DNA of 64,000 nt from Pyropia yezoensis (GCA_009829735.1 CM020618.1:8089119-8153118); one strand, 5' to 3'. Counted from the stretch's first letter, positions 29,303 through 39,730 are shown. The notes: a model not told the origin generated them from the letters alone. A program made the numbers and translations.

Positions 29303-32300
29303 CCGTTGGGGCTGGTCGTCCGAAGCTCACAACGGCAGCCTCGGCCAAGTGGGCCAGGAGGACGAACCAACCGTGCCGGATACTGCGGCGACCTAAGGGA
29401 GTCCGCCCACCTCGGGTAGGACTCCCCAAGAACGTAAACCCACGTCGGGTCATCGCGGTGCTGACGGGTGAGAACTTCCAGGTGGCTGGACGGGTGCAAC
29501 TTGCCCCCGGCCGTGCATGCTGTACCCGTATCGTACTTGATACCGGGTCAGGAGCCTCCTTGATACGCAAGTCGCTATTACCAAAGGAGGTGAAGCTCCA
29601 ACGCTGGAGGTCCAAAGCTGACCATATGATTGACATCAATGGTGGGGTACTTCCCATCGTTGGTGCCGTGACCCTACCAACTCGGTTGGGGACCCATGAG
29701 GTCGACGTGACCTATGGTGTAGTTGAGAATATATCGGTACCCCTGCTTCTGGGTACCCCTTATGTCGTAACACAAGTGCCTTTGATTTGTGGCCCTGAGT
29801 ACTGGGTCAAGTTGATGAATGGGGAGACTATCCCCATCCTTGGTAAGGGAAAGTCTGTGGCTCCTGTGACAGTTTCACAGTCGAAGCCTGTTTGTTCTGT
29901 GAGGGAAGGGTTTACTGCTACTCTGCGTTTAGCCCGTAAAGTCATGTTGCCCCCCAACTCGGTGGCGCACGTGGATGTTGTAACTGATTATGCGGGGAAC
30001 GGGTTGGTGCACCCTAACCCCCGTCTTGCTCGCAAGCACCAAGTGCATGTTGCCCTTGGCACGATGGACTCCAAAGCCGGAGTCCCGTGGAGGATCCAGG
30101 TGATGAACCTGAGCTCGTCGCCCAAGTTCTTCAAGTCGGGGGCCAAGTTCGGCTATATCGACCAACACGAGGGACCGGTAGTAGCGGTCACCCTCAGCGC
30201 GGGCGCAAGTAGCGACCCGAAGTCCGGAAAGGAGAAGCATCAAGCCAAGTCGGCCGCCTCTCCTCGGCCCCAGGTAAACATGGAGGGTGTTCCACCCAGG
30301 TTGAGGGTTCAAGTTGAACGCCTCTTGGACCAATATCACAAGTTGTGGGATGGTCAATTGGGACTCATGAGAGCTACCCAACACCGGATCGAGTTGAAAC
30401 CCGGTGCGCCCCCTATACGCCAACAACCGTATAGGGGGGGACCCCGTTCAAGGGCCCTCGTTAAGGAGCAAGTTGCTCGCATGGAGGCCCTCGATGTGAT
30501 CGAGGCCAGCAACGCCGAGTGGGCGAGTCCGGTGGTGATCGTCCCCAAAGTTGATGGGACCCCCCGGTTCTGTATCGACTACCGTAAGCTCAACGAGAGC
30601 ACGGTGAAGGATAGTTATCCCCTACCTCGGATGGATGACTGTCTGGACTCTCTGGGGGAGGCAAACGTGTTCTCTACCCTGGACTGTAACGCGGGGTACT
30701 GGCAAATTCCCATTGCCCCGGAGGACAGGCATAAAACTACCTTTACCTGTCACTGTGGTACCTACCAGTGCAAGCGTCTACCGTTTGGCCTGTGTAACGC
30801 GCCGGCAACTTTCCAGCGCGCTATGGACATGATTCTGGCCGGAGTACGGTGGCAGATCTGTCTCGTGTACCTAGACGATATCATTGTGTTCTCCCGAAGT
30901 CCGGAGGAACACATTGGCCATCTTGGCCAGGTGTTCAAGCTACTTGCTGACGCCGGAGTGTCACTGAAGGCGAGTAAGTGCCACCTCTTCACTCAAGAGG
31001 TGGAGTACTTGGGACATGTTGTCCGTCCGGGGCGTCTCAGTGTCAACGAGAAAAACTTGAGGGCCATCCGCAAGGCTCAGTACCCCCGGACCCAGACCCA
31101 GATGAGGAGCTTCCTCGGGATGTGTAACGTGTACCGACGTTTCACGAAGGGCTTCGCCAAAGTGGCGAAGCCGTTGAATGAGTTAGTGAGCTCGACGCTA
31201 CCGAAGAACCTGCCTCCCCCAAGTCGGGTGGAGCAGGAATCCTTTGAGACTCTTCGGGACCTTCTGCTGAAGCCCCCTATCCTGGCTATTCCCAGGTTGG
31301 GAGGCCACTACATCCTGGACGTGGACGCTAGCTACGACCAACTTGGTTGTGTGTTGCTTCAGCAACAGCCGGACAAGGAGTACTTGCCGGTGGGATACTT
31401 CAGCAAGGGGCTAAACTCGGCCGAGAAGAACTACGGAGTCACCGAGTTGGAAGGACTCGCAGTGGTATGGGCGGTGACGTCACTTCGTCACTACCTAGAG
31501 GGTGAGAAGTTCCTCATCCGCTGTGACCACCGCGCGTTGCAGTTCATCTTCAAGACGGACTGTACGAACACTCGTCTCAACCGGTGGAGGGTGCGACTTG
31601 CACCCTTCAACTTTGATATTGAGTACCGACCTGGCAGGCAACATGCCCTTGCCGACGGCCTCTCTCGGGTACCTACCGAGGGACTGGACACCACCCCAGT
31701 CGATGAGGACATCCCCATCGTGGGGGTAGTCACGCGCTCGGGTCAGGCGTTGAATCCCGAGGCGCCAGGGAACAAGAAGTACTTGCCCCTGTCCCTGGAC
31801 GAAGTAGTGAAGGCCCAGGCCGAGGATCCCTTCTGCAAGTCGCAGAGGGATACCCTGGATACAGTGGCGGAGACGCGGTTCTTCCTGGGAGACGATGGCC
31901 TCCTCATGAGGAGGGGGGTATTCCAGGGGACCGAACAACTTGTCGTCCCCGCATCCCTCAAGGACAGTATCCTTGAGAGGGAGCATAACGCTCCCACGGG
32001 TGGACACCTGGGGTCTAGTAAACTATACCAGACCCTGAGGACCAGGTACTACTGGCCGTCCATGGTGGTGGACATCTACAGTTGGGTGGCTGCCTGCACA
32101 AGTTGTGCACAGAACCGTCTGATGGAACGGCGGCCTACTACGGCTATGCTATTGTTCCCGGCCAAGGAGCCCTTCGCCGCGTTGGCGATGGACATCCTTG
32201 GGCCACTGCCAGTGACCGAGGAGGGCAACCAGTACCTCCTGGTCATCTGTGACCGCTTCACGAAACTTACGCGAGCGATCCCACTGGCAGAGATCACGGC

Positions 32301-33282
32301 CATGTCGGTCGTGTCAGCCTTCCTAGATCACTGGGTTGCCGCGTATGGCATTCCGGATAGTACACTATCGGACAATGGACCGCAATTTGCGTCTGTACTG
32401 TTTCAAGGAGTGCTGGATATGTTGGGGGTTAAGGCAAACTATGCCACCCCCTACCACCCACAAACTAATGGGCAGGTGGAGCGCTTCAACAAAACTATTG
32501 TTTGGCAGCTGCGCCATTATGTGAGTGAGCACGTGAAGACGTGGGACCAATACATTTCTATTCTGACCACTGCCTACAATTCGCAGGTTCACTCATCTAC
32601 CGGGGAAGTACCCCTCGCTTTTGTGACCCCCCGTCGCGTGCGGTCTATTGCCGTGCGGCGGCCGCTCCCAACTAGGGAGGATGGTGGCAGTACGCCCACT
32701 CCTACTGAGAGTAAGGCGGAGTTCGCTGCTAGGCTTGAAAACCTCATCCCTAAAGTCAGGGCTGAGATGGACAAAGCACAAAAGCGCTACAAGCGTACCT
32801 TTGACAAAAAGGTGCGCAACGCCAAGCATGTCCCCGAGCAGGGTGACTGGGTATTGGTCCACTCACACACCCCAACTGGGGGTAAGTTGGTGTTCCAGAC
32901 GAAGGGGCCGTACCAGGTCCTTCGTACTGATGGGCGGCGCTTCACCATCGAAAGTGACGATGGGGTCCGCACAGTGAACGGACAGGACGTGGTCAAAGTT
33001 GCACCACCGCCTGCAGGCGACCCAGCTTGGGCGCGTGCTTTGAAAACGTGGCGCCTGCCCTCGCTGCCTGCGGCCAAACAGGGCCCGCAGGAGTACGTGT
33101 TCGACAAGTTCATCGACCACGGATGGGATGAGGATACTAACCGCCTCATGTTGAGGGTGCGTTGGTTTGGCTACAAAGCCAAGGATGATACGTGGGAGTA
33201 TGTGGAGGACCTTCCTGCTGAGAAGGTCCGCGCGTACTGTGCCCGGAACGAGATAGACCCTAACAGCCCTCCCTCAACGTGA
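29299..33282 (+). CDS. pol: Family-B pol polyprotein (1327 aa), intact
   Basis: The ATG overlaps the gag TGA. The protease motif VLDTGSGAS is at residues ~79-87. Reverse transcriptase has VYLDDIIVFS at about 522-531, then RNase H. Integrase has the H-H-C-C motif (HNAPTGGH and CTSC) and catalytic Asp ~965, Asp ~1025 and Glu ~1061, the last two separated by 35 residues as in DD35E integrases. A C-terminal chromodomain-like region has RVRWFGYKAKDDTWE. All domains are present and uninterrupted, so this is the best candidate for an active family-B enzyme set. Confidence 0.95.
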   Translation: MTVGAGRPKLTTAASAKWARRTNQPCRILRRPKGVRPPRVGLPKNVNPRRVIAVLTGENFQVAGRVQLAPGRACCTRIVLDTGSGASLIRKSLLPKEVKLQRWRSKADHMIDINGGVLPIVGAVTLPTRLGTHEVDVTYGVVENISVPLLLGTPYVVTQVPLICGPEYWVKLMNGETIPILGKGKSVAPVTVSQSKPVCSVREGFTATLRLARKVMLPPNSVAHVDVVTDYAGNGLVHPNPRLARKHQVHVALGTMDSKAGVPWRIQVMNLSSSPKFFKSGAKFGYIDQHEGPVVAVTLSAGASSDPKSGKEKHQAKSAASPRPQVNMEGVPPRLRVQVERLLDQYHKLWDGQLGLMRATQHRIELKPGAPPIRQQPYRGGPRSRALVKEQVARMEALDVIEASNAEWASPVVIVPKVDGTPRFCIDYRKLNESTVKDSYPLPRMDDCLDSLGEANVFSTLDCNAGYWQIPIAPEDRHKTTFTCHCGTYQCKRLPFGLCNAPATFQRAMDMILAGVRWQICLVYLDDIIVFSRSPEEHIGHLGQVFKLLADAGVSLKASKCHLFTQEVEYLGHVVRPGRLSVNEKNLRAIRKAQYPRTQTQMRSFLGMCNVYRRFTKGFAKVAKPLNELVSSTLPKNLPPPSRVEQESFETLRDLLLKPPILAIPRLGGHYILDVDASYDQLGCVLLQQQPDKEYLPVGYFSKGLNSAEKNYGVTELEGLAVVWAVTSLRHYLEGEKFLIRCDHRALQFIFKTDCTNTRLNRWRVRLAPFNFDIEYRPGRQHALADGLSRVPTEGLDTTPVDEDIPIVGVVTRSGQALNPEAPGNKKYLPLSLDEVVKAQAEDPFCKSQRDTLDTVAETRFFLGDDGLLMRRGVFQGTEQLVVPASLKDSILEREHNAPTGGHLGSSKLYQTLRTRYYWPSMVVDIYSWVAACTSCAQNRLMERRPTTAMLLFPAKEPFAALAMDILGPLPVTEEGNQYLLVICDRFTKLTRAIPLAEITAMSVVSAFLDHWVAAYGIPDSTLSDNGPQFASVLFQGVLDMLGVKANYATPYHPQTNGQVERFNKTIVWQLRHYVSEHVKTWDQYISILTTAYNSQVHSSTGEVPLAFVTPRRVRSIAVRRPLPTREDGGSTPTPTESKAEFAARLENLIPKVRAEMDKAQKRYKRTFDKKVRNAKHVPEQGDWVLVHSHTPTGGKLVFQTKGPYQVLRTDGRRFTIESDDGVRTVNGQDVVKVAPPPAGDPAWARALKTWRLPSLPAAKQGPQEYVFDKFIDHGWDEDTNRLMLRVRWFGYKAKDDTWEYVEDLPAEKVRAYCARNEIDPNSPPST

Positions 33283-33393
33283 GGGAAGGCCGAGCAACAG
33301 TGCCAAGAGAGTGCTTCAAGTCGAAGTGGTACGCAGAGTGGCTTTAAACTACAGCCCTAACCCTCACACTCTCACAACAAAGGCAGCTGCCAA
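33283..33393. terminator. Short convergent spacer of B2
   Basis: The 111 bp separate pol and antisense stops and contain the same CCCTCA/TGAGGG stem as B1 at the pol stop. A shared 3'-end signal is inferred. Confidence 0.35.
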
Positions 33394-35337
33394 CTAGGCA
33401 CGCATGCTAGACTCTCCCACTCCACGGCCCTCGCCCTCACGTGGAGGCGAGCGGCGAGACCCACGCCGATAACGGTCTCCACTCGTTGGAAGGGGCGGCG
33501 GCTCCAAGTCGGAACCGTCGCGCCCCTCACGGTCGCGCAAGTGGCGCCGACCGTGGCTACTCTTCTGCCTGGTCTTGCGCGCAAGTTTGCGACGCAGACG
33601 CTGGACAGACTCCGTCTCCGATGGGGTAGAGGACTCCGAGACGGAGTAAGACAACTCGTCTTCCGACACGGAGGGAGAGCGCCGCGAGTGACGGCGACGA
33701 CGGCGAGGAGGCGAGTATGCCCGGCTCGCACGACGCTTGCCACGCCCAAGTGGGGTTGGCTGGGGCATAATAGCCCCAATGCGAGCCAACTCGGCCGTCA
33801 TAAACTCCGCCACCGACTCGCAACTCGCGGTCGCCACTGCAGTACGAACGCGCTCCTCAAGTTGAGGAGTCTCGGAACTTTGGAGGGTTGCGGTCGACGC
33901 GGCCAACCAGGAAATGGTGCGCACCAACGTGGTGATCATCATCTCTGAGGTTAGAGGCGTGGGCGGTAACACCAACTTGGGGTATACCGTCAGGAGGGTG
34001 GCCCCCAAGTTGGGAGACACCGGTGTGGATGACTCCACGGCCACGCTAATCGGGATGTTCCCGTGAGGCTGGAAAGGAACAGGAGGAAGCGGAGGGGCAC
34101 GCCGAGGTGGCGGTACCCGGGTGTAACTGCGACCCCGACTTGGGGCCCCCGCAGTAGGTTGAGTCATATGGTCATCATATGAGGGCACAGCCATAACTAT
34201 GGGCTTGTCCGGGGGTGGCGCAGTGTGACGATCCACCCCCGGGGCATACGGGTAGTCCCCGATGCCCAACCCCTCTCGTAGGACCACACGGCCGTCGTGA
34301 AGTTCACGAGCGACCCACACGAACTGGCGAAGTGCGCCATCGTCCTTGGGCCCCCGAGTGGGGCGGCGCAACTTGTGCTCAATGCTCTCCCACTCGATAA
34401 ACTTGTGGAGGCGGAGCATCTCCTCAAGTAGAGTGAGTTGTCCTGACGAGCACCCCTCAGCAACTAGCTGAGGGGTGAGCTGTTCCAAACCCTGGATGAG
34501 CCGGAGGGGGAGGTGCCAGAGCATCCCCCGCCGCTGAACACATGACACCCAGGTCGACATGACCTCGAGGAGCCACTGGGTGGCCAACATGGCCCACACC
34601 AGATGATCAGGGCCAGCCGTCAACATGACGGAGCCGAAGTGGTCAAGCAACCGTGGCAACAATGCCGGGAACCCGTAGGGGACCTCAACTTGAGGCCACC
34701 ACTCGGGCTTCTTCGGGTAGTATTGCTCCTTACTGGCAGCAGACTGCTGAGGAAACTCAAGTTGAGCCGAGGTCACCAAGTAGGGACCTCGCCGGAAGTC
34801 CTTCTCCATCCGCACATCAAAGTGATGAGTGTGCGGATCGGCCTCGTGAAGGTACGGGGGGCGAGTTGCCACCGCGTCCCAAGTGAAGGTCGGCAAGTCG
34901 CCGGGACCCGGGATAGTTCCCCCGCGGTCCACCATGGCCTTGGCCCGCTGCACGTCCTCGACCTCCTCGTCGTCCAGGAAGGCAAACTGGTCCGTCCTGA
35001 AGCCGGCAGGGAACCCGACCCTACGGGGATACTTCTCCCGTAGGCGGTCCCATACCCGACCCATCGCTGCGCCGAGTCGGCCACAGCGAAGAACAGTCAA
35101 CCCCTCCTCATACAGAGGCCAAGCGGGGTAAAACCACCGCCCCAAGGCCTCACGCGGGACAACTTGTCCCGCCTCCGGGGGAGATCCTGCCGTCAACCCA
35201 AAGCCGGGTGACGCGGGAGTCCCACCCCCCGGAGCGATCGCGGAGCCCCCGCCGGAAGTCCCGGCAGGCGCTGCACCGTAGGAGGTGTCCTCCATACGCT
35301 CATCGAGAGAGTCCGTCTCCACTCCCGGAGTCGCCAT
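33394..35337 (-). CDS. Family-B antisense ORF protein (647 aa) with Arg/Ser-rich tail
   Basis: ATG 35,337 is chosen because the homologous ATG at 61,780 in B3 is preceded by the same GGGAGAGCC and followed by the same acidic N terminus (residues ~5-17). The frame is open further upstream to 35,508 without good support. The middle part (about 100-420) is a Trp/Tyr/Leu-rich globular region. A second helical block lies at about 470-530. The last ~120 residues are strongly Arg/Ser/Glu-rich, with repeated RRRRRHSRRSPS-type and SESSTPSETES-type runs, resembling RS domains of RNA-processing or RNA-binding proteins. No enzymatic motif, signal peptide or membrane segment was seen. The function is unknown; binding of element RNA is one possibility. 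Confidence 0.72.
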   Translation of the reverse strand: MATPGVETDSLDERMEDTSYGAAPAGTSGGGSAIAPGGGTPASPGFGLTAGSPPEAGQVVPREALGRWFYPAWPLYEEGLTVLRCGRLGAAMGRVWDRLREKYPRRVGFPAGFRTDQFAFLDDEEVEDVQRAKAMVDRGGTIPGPGDLPTFTWDAVATRPPYLHEADPHTHHFDVRMEKDFRRGPYLVTSAQLEFPQQSAASKEQYYPKKPEWWPQVEVPYGFPALLPRLLDHFGSVMLTAGPDHLVWAMLATQWLLEVMSTWVSCVQRRGMLWHLPLRLIQGLEQLTPQLVAEGCSSGQLTLLEEMLRLHKFIEWESIEHKLRRPTRGPKDDGALRQFVWVARELHDGRVVLREGLGIGDYPYAPGVDRHTAPPPDKPIVMAVPSYDDHMTQPTAGAPSRGRSYTRVPPPRRAPPLPPVPFQPHGNIPISVAVESSTPVSPNLGATLLTVYPKLVLPPTPLTSEMMITTLVRTISWLAASTATLQSSETPQLEERVRTAVATASCESVAEFMTAELARIGAIMPQPTPLGRGKRRASRAYSPPRRRRRHSRRSPSVSEDELSYSVSESSTPSETESVQRLRRKLARKTRQKSSHGRRHLRDREGRDGSDLEPPPLPTSGDRYRRGSRRSPPREGEGRGVGESSMRA

Positions 35338-35679
35338 GGCTCTCCCCAAGTTGGGGAGAGACGTCCTGGCTATCGCGGCACGAGACCCGCCTCGAGTTGA
35401 GGGGGACTCGGATCGTGGGTAAACGGGTGGCCTCCCCAGCGTGGGGTGGCCCCGTGTAAGGTGAAGGAGAAGTGGTGGTGGTGGTGAGGTGTGAGCCGAG
35501 GAGAGCAAGCTGCCAAGTGGGCAAGCTTGAGGAGAGGGGCGGCCAACGTGACCGCCTCCACATCCGCGTTACGTACTCAAGGGGGGACAGCAAGTCGCGT
35601 CCCCCCCCAACGCCGAGACGTGCGTTTACGCACCCCCTCACAGGGCCGACCGGGTCGGTCGGAACTGAGGAGAGGGGAG
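35338..35679 (-). other. Leader of family-B antisense ORF and polypurine tract
   Basis: The region between LTR and antisense start shows no second gene. The plus strand just before the LTR (35,666-35,679) is CTGAGGAGAGGGGAG-like and purine-rich, the polypurine tract for B2. B3 has its complement at 61,443-61,456. Confidence 0.6.
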
Positions 35680-36147
35680 TGTGGCAGTATTGACCCCCAG
35701 GTAGGGGGCAACACGTGCCATGCAAGGGGCGGCAGGCCACTAGCCTGATCCGTTCCTCCCCCTGCATTTGGGTCCATATTCCCTAAGTTCGGGATAGTTA
35801 GCTTAGTAGTAAATCCAACTTGGATTTGAGGGTTTTCTGCATTTATCGTCTTGAATTTTCGTGTGGCCCGGTGGGCAGGTGCTGGGGTGGGAGATTCTGA
35901 GTGGCGAGATTCTGAGTGGACCCTGGGGGGATAAGGGGAGGGACAGCGGGGCTTGGCCCTGCGTCCCCGTCCCGACCAAGAAACTGTTGGACCACACACC
36001 ATCTTCTTGTTTGTCCGTGGGGGGATTGCCCCACAACAGGGATAGAGTGTGTGCGACTTGCACTTCTTCCGGTTCCCCCGACACGGGAGGCAGCCCTCGC
36101 ACACCGCCCCAACTTGGGTACTGTGTGTGCGAGTGGTTTTTGCCACA
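35680..36147 (+). repeat. 3' LTR of B2
   Basis: The LTR is 468 bp, begins TGTGGCAGT and ends TTTGCCACA. It holds a direct repeat of GAGATTCTGAGTGG at about 35,890-35,920. The five bases to its right, CCGCC, would be one half of the target duplication; the other half is in the gap. Confidence 0.9.
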
Positions 36148-36752
36148 CCGCCCAGTACAAGCAGCAGTTGCCACACCCTCACCTCAACATCCTCGTCCGC
36201 GGGGACGGGCACCAGCCTAACGTTCCGCTGCCGGTGCATGTCCTCGTCATCCGAGGGGTCTTCGGCCCCAGCATGGGGGACAGTACCGCTCGCGGTTGCC
36301 ACTGTGTGCCACCGCGACCCGGATGCAAAGCGCAGTACCCGACCACGACTGAAGGAAGCACGCGGTACTGCTACGAACCGCTTCAGTACCCACACGGCTT
36401 CATAGACCCCGTGCGCGATGCTATCGTGCAGCCAGCGAGTGCGGGAATGTAGCCTGGGTTGGCCCACTCTGTCCCACAGATAGACCGGATCCATGTCAAC
36501 CATAGGCCGGCAATGGTGCTCGCACCAGTCGACAAGATCAACCCATGTCCCAGAGCCTAGCAAGAGCTCTCCCCTGCCCTCCAGGGAGTGGAGGACAAAC
36601 AGATTGCGCAAAAACCCAAGGACGTAGACGACAACCCCACAAGGATACGGCAAAGCTGGTGAAGACGTCTCTGCTCGCGCTAATGCCAACGCGGCACGCT
36701 CTGCGAAGATTGTGACAAGGTTGACCACCTCTACAGAATCGCTTGACGGCAT
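36148..36752 (-). pseudogene. Host gene interrupted by B2 (unrecognised product)
   Basis: The coding-like frame runs from ATG 36,752 (start MPSSDSVEVVNLV) leftward and is cut at the LTR boundary after about 200 codons. An upstream ATG at 37,013 is also in frame, but the intervening residues look like non-coding sequence. The visible part is Leu/Val/Arg-rich with an acidic patch (EDPSDDEDM) before the break. No family was recognised. Beyond the break the frame runs into the LTR, so this allele likely makes a truncated product. Confidence 0.55.
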
Positions 36753-37006
36753 GGTGGTGACGCACAGGAGGGGCCACAAACCACGGAAGAGAACGCAGCC
36801 AAGGTCGCACCGTGCCGACAGTTGACGTGCCGAGGAACGGCGATGACGGTGCCGAGAGGAGACCGGCAAGGAGACTGACACTGGTCGTATCTTTAGTACA
36901 AATGAATTTGCTTCAAGTACAGGGAACGCCTCGTCCGAGTTGTCCATTACCAACATATCTACCAAGCATTCAAAAGAATTACAGCATCGGAACCATGGGT
37001 TTGTTC

Positions 37007-37239
37007 TGTACATAACATCGCGAGGTGTCAGAGCACCCGCGCCGAGCCCGTGCTCGCGTTATGTACATAACGCGTCTCGCGGGATTGCAATGCAGTCTGG
37101 CCCCGGTGGGGCGATTTTGCGCAACGACACAGCGGCGGGCTTGTCCACCGTTCTTTGCTGTGCAAATGTGATCCTGTCAGATGTTTCTTTCCCCGTCGCA
37201 CGAGCGCCCGTCCAGTGGTCGCGATATGTACATAACGCG
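37007..37239. promoter_or_regulatory. Cluster of TGTACA-core palindromes
   Basis: A perfect 20-bp palindrome, CGCGTTATGTACATAACGCG, is at 37,055-37,074. A near copy (GATATGTACATAACGCG) lies at 37,223-37,239 and a half copy (TGTACATAAC) at 37,007-37,016. The cluster sits between the interrupted gene and the 3' end of the next gene, and related palindromes recur near 50 kb. A protein-binding site is inferred. Confidence 0.4.
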
Positions 37240-37500
37240 AACAAGGGGTTGTGCCCAACGACAAGAGGCACGCACGCCGACAATGTCTTCTCATCAGCAG
37301 CGTGATGGTGTAGTGGACAGTACGGCGAGCCGTGCAGAGTTCTCTTTATGAAAATCGACACCTGGAATCTGGGCGTGAACACCTCGCCGAGACATCATCA
37401 CATGACAAAGCCGACGGGCCACGTCCTCCAACTTTCCACAAACGACAGAAAACAACAATACCAAAGCAGTCGTAGACAAGAGCGACAAGGCTGTCAAGTA
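37014..37500. other. Non-coding stretch between two minus-strand genes
   Basis: Apart from the palindromes at its left end, nothing definite was seen. After TAG 37,501 the same frame stays open to TGA 37,294 with one hydrophobic stretch, which could be chance. Confidence 0.4.
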
Positions 37501-39730
37501 CTACCCAACCCTCTGCGGCCCTTGAGGGTTGTAGTTTTCATCCGACGAGCTAGACTGCTGAGAGTCCACTGCATCATCTTGATCATCCTCGTCCCGGGAC
37601 GAGGTGTCTGACACGTCCGCTCCTCCTGCAGGGTGGGCAGCCCTCACCAAACAACCACCCAGGGACCTTGTATATGGCGTTCTGCAGCGGCTCGTCAAAA
37701 CGTTGTAGGTAGAGGTGCAGCCGGATGGAGTGCGAGAAGGACAGCAATGCCGGCGCGGCGCGCAGTCGCCAGAGATCGTCCTCGTGACCGGCACCACAGT
37801 CCGCAACGTCCGCGCGGACAACGAGGAGACCACCCGCAGGCACAACCACCCTGTCAGGTCTCACCAGATGCGGGACATCCAGCTTATTCTCCAGGCGATG
37901 GACAACGTGAAAGCTGCCGGGATACACGACAACAGTGAACCCATCCTTACCGGCCGCCATGGCAAAGTAGTTGTGGCTGCGCGGGCGCGAGAACGTCTGC
38001 AGCGGCGCTCGGCGGCTTTCGTCGGCATTCTGGTCAGTACGGGGGTCTGGTTTCTCGGCACGGACAGTGGCGTCCACGTGTGGCTGTTGCCGCACCGCTC
38101 GAGAGGTGGTCCGCAATACTCGAGCGCCGGACTTAGGCACCCGCACCAGTGGACGCGTATTAAGCTGCTGCGCCGTCTGTGCACCGACCAGTACTTGGTC
38201 AGCCATGGCTGCCATCAGCACGTCACAGTGCAGCTTGGTCTCGTACAAGTCGTCCGCATCCTTATCGTCCCCATTGGCGGCCAGAGCCAACTGTCGCACG
38301 GTGAGCCGCCCCTGACCACGTTTCATTGCGGTTTCGTCGACCTTGCCAAGGTCGACGTTGTGGATAGTTGTCCACAACGGGTCGTCGTCCTTGAGCGCGG
38401 CTTCACCCGGAAAGTTGTTGATCACAGAATGAAGAAAATCGCTGACGGGGTCCATCTTGGTCGGGGGTGTGGATGATCCAGACGAGACGGCAGCGGCGTC
38501 GACGCCGACTTCCGCGCCACCACCACCGTCCACACGGGTCATGCAGGTCATCGCGTGCTTGACCACCGTCCAGCCTCGCTCGACAAGGTCGGTCCCGTAC
38601 TGGATTCGCGCTAGGTTGGTCAGCAGCAAACGGGTGTCAGGAATGTGTGGATCGCGCTCCAGCGCGGCGGGGGGGGCGCTGGGCATGTCCAGGGCCAGGT
38701 ATGTGTAGTCAAGGAGCGCCAAGCCACGGTTACACATGAGCGTCTCGGCCGCATTACCCATTGCGTCCCACGTGGACCGTGGAACAAAGTCGCGGCTCTG
38801 GTGCTCCAGGGGCAGCAGGAGAGCAAAGGGCGGCAGCGGCGTCCGCACAGCAGTATCACGGGGCCCGGAACAGAGGTCCAAAGCCCGGCGACTCTCTTTG
38901 GCCGCCTTCTTTATACTGTCCGGGATGTCGGGTACGGTATCCTCATAGGCCTGGTCGTCGTCCTCCTGAGAGCCTCCTGGAACACTTGGACGCCCTAGTG
39001 TGACAGTGCGCTTGCGAGCAAACGCCCCATGGCCGCCACCTTGTCCACGGCCACCCCCTCCACTGCCAGCGCTTCCGCGGCCACCGGGAGCACCAGATCC
39101 ACTATTCCCCTTCTTTCGCGGCGCAGTCCGGCGACGCTTCTTTTTGGGCGGTAGCACAGACGCTCCGCCACTAGAATCAGAATCGTCCTCTCCTGAAGGT
39201 GGTTTGCGCGGGCGCGTGAGTCGGTTTGACTTGCGAACGCCCCCGTCGCCGACGGCACCGTCGCCAACGTTGGCCGGCTCCTCGGGGCCGGCTGTGCCCG
39301 CAACGTCAGGCACAGCGGGTGCCTCGTCCCCGCCGTCGCCACCGTCACCACCGCCGCCGCCGCCCCCGCCGTCGCCACCATCACCACCACCCCCGCCGTC
39401 GCCACCGCCCCCGCGGTCGCCACTGCCCCCGCCGTCGCCACCGTCGCCATTGTCGCCACCGTTGCCATTGTCGCCACCGTCGCCATTGCCGTCACCGTCG
39501 CCACCGTCACCACCGTCACCACCGTCGCCACCGTCGCCACCGTCACCACCGTCACCACCAGAGGCCCCGTCGGTGCCGGTCACGTGGTCGCCTCCAACCT
39601 CGCCATCACCTCCGCCACCGACCGCTCCATCACCTCCACCACCTCCGCTCCCAGCTCCGCTCCCAGCTCCGCTCCCAGCACCGTCGCCGTCACCGTCGCC
39701 GTCACCATCGCCACCTGTACGGCGACCCAT
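37501..39730 (-). CDS. Nuclear-type protein with DSBH (2OG-Fe dioxygenase-like) domain
   Basis: ATG 39,730 begins a 140-residue Gly/Asp low-complexity stretch coded by a 9-bp repeat. A basic PPKKKRRR-type nuclear localisation signal follows near residue 200. The region from ~285 on is globular. Around residue 545-560 there is QQPHVDA, fitting the HxD iron-binding motif. Later VVVPAGGLLVVRADVADCGAG and IRLHLYLQ fit the strands that carry the distal His and the 2-oxoglutarate Arg, but the distal His position is Asp. The main frame ends at 37,583; an acidic, Ser-rich tail continues in another frame to 37,501, joinable by a 22-base GTGAGG..CTGCAG intron or explained by an indel. The gene lies 102 bp downstream of the ParB-like gene. 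The fold assignment is by motif only. Confidence 0.55.

Larger units (their letters stand above)
28480..36147 (+). mobile_element. Ty3/gypsy LTR retrotransposon B2 (family B), plus orientation
   Basis: From the gap: the gag 3' part, intact pol (29,299-33,282), the complete convergent antisense ORF (35,337-33,394), polypurine tract and 3' LTR (35,680-36,147). It lies in the orientation opposite to B1. Its right flank is the interior of a host reading frame. Confidence 0.92.

Noticed and set aside
37312-37385. tRNA-like sequence
   Set aside because: GATGGTGTAGTGGACAG resembles a tRNA D-arm/A box, but no B box, anticodon stem or closing acceptor stem follows.
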